DNA of 64,000 bases from Phycisphaerae bacterium (GTDB lineage: Bacteria; Planctomycetota; Phycisphaerae; UBA1845; Fen-1342): assembly GCA_028277645.1 (NCBI GenBank), contig JANQFV010000044.1:52960-116959 (forward strand). Direction: 5' to 3'. A model generated the notes under the pieces. It was not told the DNA's origin and searched no databases. It saw nothing but the letters and a program-made list of their open reading frames with translations. Positions 58,435 through 64,000 of this stretch are shown here, piece by piece (positions within the stretch are counted from its first letter, which is position 1; every line of letters begins with the position of its first letter). The position numbers and the translations under genes were made by a program.

Positions 58435-59655
58435 TTAATTCGTTTTGCGTAGCTCGCCATTCGGCGTAAGCCCGACGAAGTCGGCGATGAAGATCTGAGG
58501 CGCCTCGATGCCGCCCCGGCGGGACGTCCACATCAGGTGTTTGCCGTCGGGCGAGAAGACCGGCAGACCATCGAAGGACTGATCCGACGTCACACGGTGC
58601 GATTCCGAGCCGTCGTCACTCACGAGGTACAGGTCGAAGTTTGGCCGCCTGCGGAAGTTAACGTGCGTATAGATCAGCCACTTGCCCGACGGGTGCCAAT
58701 ACGGGCACCAGTGGAACGACTTATTGTCGGTCAGCGCCTTCTCGGCGGTGCCCTCGGTATTGTTCACGAAGACTTGGAGATTGCCGGAGCCGGTGCGATC
58801 GGAGCGGTAGACGACGCGCTTGCCGTCCGGGCTGAAGAACGGCCCGCCGTCGCCGCCCTTGGCGTGCGTGATACGCCGCGGGTTCGAGCCGTCGGCGTCC
58901 ATGATGTAGATTTCCTGGTCGCCGTCCCGGAAGGACGCGAACACGATCTGCTCGCCATCGGGTGAGTAGGTGCATTCCGCGTCGTAGCCTTCGGCAGTTG
59001 TGAGGCGCTTCAGCTCACCGGTCGCGAAGGTGTATTCGTAAACTTCCATGCCGGGGTAGTAGCGCCAGGCGTAGCCGCGACCGCCGCCGCCGTGCTGGGG
59101 CTTGCTCGCCGCCGAGGTTTCGCCGTGCCCGTCCGGATGGCCCTTACCGCCGCCATGACCGGTGGGCTTGTCAGTCGGGTGGCCAGTACTGGTTGGGTGT
59201 CCGCCGCCGTGGGTTTCGCTCGAGCCGCTGCGCTCGCGATATTGCTCGCCCTGGTCGGCGGGCCGCAGGTCCTCGTGGTTGGCGGCGAAGATCATCTTCT
59301 TGCCGCTGGGGTGGAAGTGTGAGCAGGTTGTGTCGCCGATGCCAGTGCTGACCATCTTCAGGCCGGTGCCGTCGATGTTCATGACGTAGATCTGGTATTC
59401 ATCTTTGCCCGGGGGGTAGGCCTGGAAGCAGATCCGCTTGCCGTCCGGCGAGAAGTACGCTTCGCCGGAGCGCATGAGCCCCATGTCCGTGTTCGTGAGC
59501 TGGCGGACATTGCGGAACCAGCGGCTCTCGTCGTGCTCCTCGGCGTCCGGCTTGCGGGGCGGCGCGTGGTCACGGGGGTGCTGTGCTACGGCGGCGGCCA
59601 TCGTGGCCAGCACGGTGGAAAGCGTTGCTATGCGGGTGAGATTGGAGAACGTCAT
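58435..59655 (-). CDS. Secreted TolB-like beta-propeller protein (PD40 repeats)
   Basis: A 406-aa protein with a signal peptide (MTFSNLTRIATLSTVLATM). At least five PD40 (TolB-type) repeats are present, e.g. EAYFSPDGKRICFQAYPPGK, CTYSPDGEQIVFASFRDGDQ and FFSPDGKRVVYRSDRTGSG, LPVFSPDGKHLMWTSRRGGI. A His/Gly-rich, low-complexity linker with HGGGHPTSTGHPTDKPTGHG occurs mid-protein. Likely a propeller binding a protein or carbohydrate outside the cytoplasm. Co-directional with the GH13 gene, 21 bp away, probably co-transcribed. Confidence 0.85.
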   Translation of the reverse strand: MTFSNLTRIATLSTVLATMAAAVAQHPRDHAPPRKPDAEEHDESRWFRNVRQLTNTDMGLMRSGEAYFSPDGKRICFQAYPPGKDEYQIYVMNIDGTGLKMVSTGIGDTTCSHFHPSGKKMIFAANHEDLRPADQGEQYRERSGSSETHGGGHPTSTGHPTDKPTGHGGGKGHPDGHGETSAASKPQHGGGGRGYAWRYYPGMEVYEYTFATGELKRLTTAEGYDAECTYSPDGEQIVFASFRDGDQEIYIMDADGSNPRRITHAKGGDGGPFFSPDGKRVVYRSDRTGSGNLQVFVNNTEGTAEKALTDNKSFHWCPYWHPSGKWLIYTHVNFRRRPNFDLYLVSDDGSESHRVTSDQSFDGLPVFSPDGKHLMWTSRRGGIEAPQIFIADFVGLTPNGELRKTN

Positions 59656-59797
59656 CGCGAACCTCTCGAGATAGTGCGGTATGACCGCAGTCGAACGCCG
59701 ATCCCACGCGGGCGGCGAAGCGCACTATGATCGGGATTGATTGTGAGTGTGCAAGTTCTCAAGTCTTCGGCACGTGCGCTTAGAGGAGTTTTTCGCG

Positions 59798-60421
59798 ATG
59801 ATCTACGACATTTCGCCCGTAATCGATGCAGAGCTACGTGTCTGGCCGGGTGATGTGCCGCCGACCCGCGAAATCCAAAGCGACATCGCGCGAGGCGACC
59901 TGGTGACGCAATCGGTACTGCGTACGACCGTACACGTCGGGGCGCACGTGGATGCGCCCAGTCATTACGGCGTGACCGGAGCGACGATAGATCGGTGCGA
60001 GGTTGACGCCTTTATCGGGCCTTGTCAGGTCATTCGCGTTGACGTGGAGCCAGGCCAGGCGCTCCAGCCGGCAGATGTGCGGACGACGCTGCTCGCGGAT
60101 CGGGTGCTGTTCGCGACGGGGACCTACCCCGACCCGCGGGAATTCAGGGAGGATTTCGCCGCGTTGTCGCCGGAATTGCTGGACGTTCTGGCGGCCAATC
60201 GCGTTCGGCTGGTAGGCATCGACACGCCGAGCGTGGACCTGTTTCGCGCGGACGGCCTGCCCGTTCATCGCAGAGCGTTTGAGCACGGGATGCTGCTGTT
60301 GGAAGGGATTCGGCTGGAGGCGGTTCCGGACGGGCTGCACGAGCTGATCGCGCTGCCGTTGCGGCTGGCCGGGTTTGATGGCAGCCCCGTGCGTGCGGTT
60401 CTCCGGAGTGAGCATGCATAG
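59798..60421 (+). CDS. Cyclase family protein (kynurenine formamidase-like)
   Basis: A 207-aa protein of the cyclase/KynB family. Motif [20 protein letters not shown] is the metal-binding HxGTHxDxPxH signature with Ala in place of Thr. [20 protein letters not shown] and [20 protein letters not shown] fit too; length matches KynB (about 210 aa). Probable reaction: hydrolysis of N-formyl kynurenine or another amide. The ATG at 59798 follows AGAGGAG. Confidence 0.88.
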   Translation: MIYDISPVIDAELRVWPGDVPPTREIQSDIARGDLVTQSVLRTTVHVGAHVDAPSHYGVTGATIDRCEVDAFIGPCQVIRVDVEPGQALQPADVRTTLLADRVLFATGTYPDPREFREDFAALSPELLDVLAANRVRLVGIDTPSVDLFRADGLPVHRRAFEHGMLLLEGIRLEAVPDGLHELIALPLRLAGFDGSPVRAVLRSEHA

Positions 60422-60463
60422 TTTCGGCCGGGGGCGGGAAGGGCTGCCGCGTCACACTGGAAT

Positions 60464-60492
60464 TTGGCAGCGACGGGACGGTAGAATATACG
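60464..60492 (+). promoter_or_regulatory. Promoter of the structured RNA upstream of the alcohol dehydrogenase
   Basis: TTGGCA (60464-60469) and TATACG (60487-60492), with a 17-base spacer. Predicted transcript start near 60499. Confidence 0.6.
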
Positions 60493-60498
60493 CATTGA

Positions 60499-60658
60499 CC
60501 GGGCGTTGGATGGATGGCGCAGGCAGTCGCCAAGCAGGTCTGTGGCTTGTAAGTCACACAAACATCGTTGATTAGCCTCTCGTTGCGACGCCTACGGGCA
60601 CCTGAAACGAGGGGACCGGGAACCCGTCGTGGAGGAGTGTACGCGGCGGGTCTTTTTT
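60499..60658 (+). ncRNA. Candidate structured RNA/leader with intrinsic terminator
   Basis: About 160 nt with three supported hairpins: TGGCG/CGCCA (60515-60519 with 60528-60532), TGTGGC/GTCACA (60541-60546 with 60553-60558), and CCTCTCGTT/AACGAGGGG (60576-60584 with 60606-60614, one G-U). It ends in a 10-bp terminator and U run. The promoter and the terminator frame it, and the ORF at 60703 lies 45 bp downstream with AGGAGAAGG in front. So it is either an independent small RNA or a riboswitch/attenuator for the alcohol dehydrogenase. I do not recognise a known class. Confidence 0.5.
60622..60658 (+). terminator. Intrinsic terminator
   Basis: ACCCGTCGTG (60622-60631) pairs with CGCGGCGGGT (60642-60651), 10 bp with two T-G wobbles and a 10-base loop, followed by TTTTTT (60653-60658). 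Confidence 0.85.
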
Positions 60659-60702
60659 CTGCGCCGAAGTCGTGGTACACCGCGTGCTGACAGGAGAAGG
60701 TC

Positions 60703-61701
60703 ATGCACGCGATGCAGCTCGATGAGCTCGCGCCGATCGAAAGCGCGCCGCTACGCTGGATCGAGCGGCCCGATCCCGAACCGGGGCCGGGCGAAGTGCG
60801 GGTGAAGGTCCGCTGCTGTGCCGTGTGTCGGACCGATCTGCACGTGATCGAGGGGGATCTGCCACGGCACACGCTGCCCATCATTCCCGGGCACCAGATC
60901 GTCGGCGTTGTTGATTGGCTGGGCGATGGCTGCACGCGGGTGAAAGTGGGGCAGCGCGTCGGCGTTGCGTGGTTGCGGCACACGTGCGGCGTCTGCGACT
61001 TCTGCCGGCGCGGGGCGGAGAATCTCTGTTCCAATGCGGGCTTCACCGGGTATCACGCCGACGGCGGTTACGCGGAGTTCGCGGTCGTCCCGGAGGACTT
61101 CGCGTACAAGATTCCGAATGTCTTCGACGACGCACAGGCCACGCCGCTGCTGTGCGCGGGGATCATCGGCTACCGCGCGCTGCGGCGGTGCAACCTGCCG
61201 CCGGGTGGGCGGTTGGCGCTGTACGGCTTTGGATCGTCGGCGCACCTCGTCTTACAGATTGCCCAGCACCGCGGATGTGAGGTTTACGTCGTGAGTCGCA
61301 CGCCGGCGCGGCAACATTTGGCGCGCGAACTGGGCGCGACATGGGCCGGCAGTGATGCGCACGATCTACCACTCAGGATGCACAGCGCCATCCTGTTCGC
61401 ACCGGCGGGCCGCCTGGTGCCCCCCGCGCTCGAGCAGCTAGAGCCCGGTGGCACGCTGGTGCTGGCGGGAATCCACACGAGTAATGTCCCCGAGCTGGAA
61501 TACGAGAAGCACCTGTTCTACGAGCGCGACCTGCGCTCCGTAACCGCCAACACGCGCCAGGACGGTCGTGATCTCCTGGCCGAAGCGGCGACCATTCCGT
61601 TGCGTTCCGAAGTCACAACCTATCCGCTGCGCGAGGCGAATCGCGCGCTCCAGGATTTGAAGGCAGACACCATTGCCGGCACGGGCGTGCTGGTCGTGTA
61701 A
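60703..61701 (+). CDS. Zinc-dependent alcohol dehydrogenase (MDR superfamily)
   Basis: A 332-aa medium-chain dehydrogenase. Zinc ligand Cys lies in [20 protein letters not shown], and [20 protein letters not shown] gives the Gly-His-Glu-type site in altered form (GHQ for GHE). The structural zinc site is [15 protein letters not shown]. Rossmann domain: [20 protein letters not shown]. Belongs to the YjgB/zinc ADH-like group oxidising small alcohols or reducing aldehydes. A structured RNA with terminator lies directly upstream and may control it. AGGAGAAGG before the ATG is a good ribosome-binding site. Confidence 0.9.
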   Translation: MHAMQLDELAPIESAPLRWIERPDPEPGPGEVRVKVRCCAVCRTDLHVIEGDLPRHTLPIIPGHQIVGVVDWLGDGCTRVKVGQRVGVAWLRHTCGVCDFCRRGAENLCSNAGFTGYHADGGYAEFAVVPEDFAYKIPNVFDDAQATPLLCAGIIGYRALRRCNLPPGGRLALYGFGSSAHLVLQIAQHRGCEVYVVSRTPARQHLARELGATWAGSDAHDLPLRMHSAILFAPAGRLVPPALEQLEPGGTLVLAGIHTSNVPELEYEKHLFYERDLRSVTANTRQDGRDLLAEAATIPLRSEVTTYPLREANRALQDLKADTIAGTGVLVV

Positions 61702-61743
61702 CGCACAGCACTGGGGTGCGGACACCAGGTACGGTGATGTGCG

Positions 61744-62649
61744 TTAGAGCAGCCCGCAGACCCCGACCAGCTCCTTGAGCGTGCGCTCGAGGAGATGCTG
61801 GCCGCCGAAGGTCATGCCCAGCGCGCGGAACTTGTCGGTGTTGATCTGGTGCTTCGGCCGCGGCTGCTCGCCGGAGATCTCAGAAGTGCTGCCGGTCAGA
61901 GACTTCGTTGTCGCCGCCACGTCGTACTCTGAGATATACATGTCGTAGCAGTTGTAGGCTTCGCCCGCGACGTTGTCGGCCTTCAGCAGTATCTCCGCCG
62001 CACGGGCGACGTCGGCGGCGTGGACCTCTTTGCCGCCTCGTTCACAGTGGACGGGCTCTCCGGCCGTGATCGCGCGGACTAGGTCGAACCAGCGGCTGTC
62101 CTCGGCCGGCCAGGCGCGGCCATAGATCCCGGTGGGGCGCAGCGAGCAGATTTCGTAGCCTTCGCCGAGGCCGTAGCTGTGGACAAACTTTTCGATTGCG
62201 GCCTTGTGCGCGCCGTAGTGGCTCGTCGGCCAGAGTGGGTGGGCCTCGTCGAGCGGGCGGTCGTCCAGAATCCGCTCGTGTACGGCACACGTCGAGATGA
62301 AAATGAAGCGCCGCGCCTTGGCGGCCCGGGCGGCTTCGACGAGCTGCAACGTGCCACCCACATTCTTCTCGACGAAGGTGAGCAGATCGCCCTCCGCCCC
62401 ACGAAAGCCCGCGCCGGGGCGATACAGGGCACTGTGAATGACCGCGTCACAGCCGTTCACTAGCGACTGCGAGGCGTCCGCATCGCAGAGCTCGCCCTCG
62501 ATCCACTCGACCGTGTTCGTCGGAACATCGATGCCGTCGCGATCGCTCGTCGGGCGATACCAGCAGCGGCACTTGTGCCCCGCATGGGCGAAGTGGTCGA
62601 CCAGATATCGGCCGAGAAACCCGGTCGCGCCGGTGATCGCGATGCGCAT
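61744..62649 (-). CDS. NAD-dependent epimerase/dehydratase (extended SDR)
   Basis: A 301-aa extended short-chain dehydrogenase: MRIAITGATGFLGRYLVDHF (GxxGxxG NAD site), FIFISTCAVHERILDDRPLD (Ser/Thr), and active-site YGAHKAAIEKFVHSYG (YxxxK). ICSLRPTGIYGRAWPAEDSR completes the family pattern. It probably acts on nucleotide sugars or dihydroflavonol-like substrates; unknown. Downstream of a SelW-like gene on the same strand, 28 bp apart. Confidence 0.9.
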   Translation of the reverse strand: MRIAITGATGFLGRYLVDHFAHAGHKCRCWYRPTSDRDGIDVPTNTVEWIEGELCDADASQSLVNGCDAVIHSALYRPGAGFRGAEGDLLTFVEKNVGGTLQLVEAARAAKARRFIFISTCAVHERILDDRPLDEAHPLWPTSHYGAHKAAIEKFVHSYGLGEGYEICSLRPTGIYGRAWPAEDSRWFDLVRAITAGEPVHCERGGKEVHAADVARAAEILLKADNVAGEAYNCYDMYISEYDVAATTKSLTGSTSEISGEQPRPKHQINTDKFRALGMTFGGQHLLERTLKELVGVCGLL

Positions 62650-62676
62650 GCTGTGACTCCGCGGCCGTCGCCGGCG

Positions 62677-62904
62677 CTACTTGACGACGGGTTTCAGCAG
62701 GTCGAGGACTTCGTTCTCTTCCGGAAAACGGCCAGTCTGGTGCTTGCTGAAGATCATCTGCCCGTCGGCTTCGACGTCAAAGATCCCGCCGCTCCCGGCG
62801 ACGAGCTTTGGCTCAACCTGATAAGTATCTTTGATTGCGTCCGCCAAACTGGCGGCTCGGGGCAGGTAGTTTCACTGCTGGCAGTACGTAATGCTGATGT
62901 TCAT
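62677..62904 (-). CDS. selW: Candidate selenoprotein SelW/Rdx family (in-frame TGA = Sec11)
   Basis: A 75-aa protein if the TGA complementary to 62872-62874 is read as Sec. Start ATG 62904 has AGGAGG upstream. Residues 1-11 read NISITYCQQU after the Met, then NYLPRAASLADAIKDTYQV, PKLVAGSGGIFDVEADGQM and IFSKHQTGRFPEENEVLD: the SelW/SelT/SelH (Rdx) pattern, with a CxxU redox motif and a GxGGxFxV core. Read as a stop, only ten residues would be made. Sixty-five further codons have no stop until TAG at 62679-62677. A fitting SECIS hairpin follows the TGA. The family's function is thiol-redox. Confidence 0.88.
62841..62855 (-). promoter_or_regulatory. Bacterial SECIS-like hairpin in the SelW-like gene
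   Basis: CCGCCA-GTT-TGGCGG on the minus strand (62855-62841): a perfect 6-bp stem whose three-base loop GUU starts 22 bases after the TGA. A G in the first two positions of the apical loop and a spacing of 16-37 bases are the published bacterial SECIS features; both hold. Confidence 0.8.
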
Positions 62905-63048
62905 GGCTGCAATCCTCCTGGTTTCGGGTACGGGTTTGATGATAGTTGGGTAGTCGGCAGTCGGCAATTGCGGGCGGCGCTTGGCAGTTCTCCGGAGCGC
63001 GGGTAAGCTGAATACGTGGGCCGGGGTACTTGCACAAGGAGCGCAAAC

Positions 63049-64000
63049 ATGCGTGCGGTGCAGTGGTTATTGATCGGCTTGCTGCTGACAGGCTGGCTGG
63101 TGGTGCCGGTTCAGGCGCAGGACAACAACGACGAAGAGAGTGAAGAACCCAAGCCCGTCGCGAAGATCGGCGAGCCGGCGCCCGAGATCGAAGCCGAGTT
63201 CACTAATGCGGACGGCGACGTGTCCATCGAGAAGTATAAGGGCCGCATTGTGCTCTTGTTTTTCTTCCGCACCGACGATGCCGCGTCGATGGAGGCGTTC
63301 GCGATCCTGAACGGGATCCACAAGAAGTTCGGCAATCGCGGCGTCGTGATCATCGGCATGACCAAAGAAGAGCGCGACACCGCGGAGGGCCTCGTCAACG
63401 GCAAGAAGGCCGAGTTCATCATCGGCTACAAAGCCGAGAACGACGAGTCGTACAAAGTCGCCGCTGTGCCCGAAGTCTACATGGTCGATACGCGCGGCGT
63501 TCTGACCAATCGCTTTCATCCGGCGGACCAGTTCGAGGATCGCCTACTGGCGCAGTTCGAGATGACGCCGCCGGCCGGCGCCGACCTGGAGGCGCTCGAA
63601 GCGAAGTTCGGCCGGGCCCGCAAGTGGTACCACGGGAAGGAGTACGGCAAGGCGTTCACGCTGCTGAAGGAGTTGGGCGACGTTGTCGACAACTCCAGCA
63701 CGCTCGGCGGCTCGGTGAGCAAGCTGAAGGATGACGTTGAATCGGCGTCGAAGGACTGGCTGGAGGAGGCCCGCACCGCCATCCGCACCGAGAAGTTCGA
63801 GGTTGCCGCCCGCATCCTGGCGGAGTTAAGTGTGCGCTTCAGGGGAGAAGAGGTTGCTGACGACGCGGAGAACGAAATCGGCCGCGTGATGGGCCGGCGA
63901 GAAGCCAAGAACATCATGAAGACCGCCCTCGAAAACGCGAAGGGCGAGGTGCTCAACGACGAGGCTGCGAACTACGAAGCCGTGCGTCGCTTCCTGGAAG
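63049..64000 (+). CDS. Secreted TlpA/AhpC-like thioredoxin-fold protein without CxxC, 3' end outside the window
   Basis: At least 317 codons, open to the window edge. Signal peptide MRAVQWLLIGLLLTGWLVVP then VQA. Residues ~35-170 form a thioredoxin-like fold: IGEPAPEIEAEFTNADGDVS, GRIVLLFFFRTDDAASMEAF, VVIIGMTKEERDT and AVPEVYMVDTRGVL. The position of the WCxxC motif holds RTDDAAS, with no Cys, so it is not a normal disulfide redox enzyme. The rest is helical, repeat-like and charged (GKAFTLLKELGDVV). AGGAG precedes the ATG. Confidence 0.78.
   Translation, partial: MRAVQWLLIGLLLTGWLVVPVQAQDNNDEESEEPKPVAKIGEPAPEIEAEFTNADGDVSIEKYKGRIVLLFFFRTDDAASMEAFAILNGIHKKFGNRGVVIIGMTKEERDTAEGLVNGKKAEFIIGYKAENDESYKVAAVPEVYMVDTRGVLTNRFHPADQFEDRLLAQFEMTPPAGADLEALEAKFGRARKWYHGKEYGKAFTLLKELGDVVDNSSTLGGSVSKLKDDVESASKDWLEEARTAIRTEKFEVAARILAELSVRFRGEEVADDAENEIGRVMGRREAKNIMKTALENAKGEVLNDEAANYEAVRRFLE

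Noticed and set aside
60502..60592. tRNA-like gene, with GGCGTTG (60502-60508) pairing to CGACGCC (60586-60592)
   Set aside because: A 7-bp acceptor-like stem exists and CTTGTAA looks like an anticodon loop, but no T-arm and no proper anticodon stem can be drawn.
60672..60684. T-box-like GTGGTACACCGCG
   Set aside because: It has two extra bases compared with TGGNACCGCG and lies after the terminator, not in an antiterminator, and the downstream gene is not a T-box-type gene.

Overview
The window reads as a high-GC bacterial chromosome, most likely from a planctomycete (Phycisphaerae-like). This is inferred from the style of the secreted proteins (a PEP-CTERM-type tail, dockerin-like tails, a DUF1570-like HExxH protein), many weak ribosome-binding sites, and a dnaA-dnaN-dciA-gyrB order without recF between dnaN and gyrB. 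Coding density is high. I saw no insertion sequence, prophage, CRISPR array, rRNA or convincing tRNA.

Region by region: 1-5.5 kb holds a truncated secreted protein, a small membrane protein, and a FtsX-permease/ATPase/VTT-like operon. 5.5-14.9 kb is the replication-initiation core: GNAT acetyltransferase-truD, dnaA, a 490-bp gap, dnaN, dciA, gyrB, then a NUDIX hydrolase and an M50-type membrane protease. 15-16 kb is a nucleotidyltransferase/XRE pair that looks like a toxin-antitoxin module. 16-24.9 kb has a sirtuin, a membrane glycosyltransferase, dnaG-rpoD behind a good sigma-70 promoter, and several enzymes. 24.9-26.8 kb holds parB flanked by two near-perfect parS sites, with no parA beside it. 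26.9-33.5 kb encodes a PTP-like protein, a lipoprotein, holA, a TPR protein, an M61-like peptidase and a PEP-CTERM protein. 33.9-43 kb has a sorbosone-dehydrogenase/cytochrome c pair, a TlpA-like protein, a PutA-type bifunctional enzyme, a pseudopilin and a dockerin-tailed thioredoxin-like protein. 44-48 kb is sdhCAB, punctuated by palindromic repeats. 49-60 kb mixes metabolism (xylose-isomerase-like, hutI, purM, pyrH, GH13, cyclase). 60.4-64 kb has a promoter/structured leader/terminator element, an alcohol dehydrogenase, an epimerase, a SelW-like gene and a truncated thioredoxin-like gene.

The most interesting result is two genes interrupted by an in-frame TGA exactly where a redox cysteine belongs. 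One is a secreted Omp28/thioredoxin-like protein (UxxC, TGA at 42106-42108). The other is a SelW/Rdx protein (CxxU, TGA complementary to 62872-62874). Each has a hairpin just downstream; the SelW hairpin fits the bacterial SECIS rules closely. The selenocysteine machinery itself (selA, selB, selC, selD) is not in this window. Two further candidate RNA elements with promoter and intrinsic terminator lie near 48.6 kb (minus strand) and 60.5 kb (plus strand).
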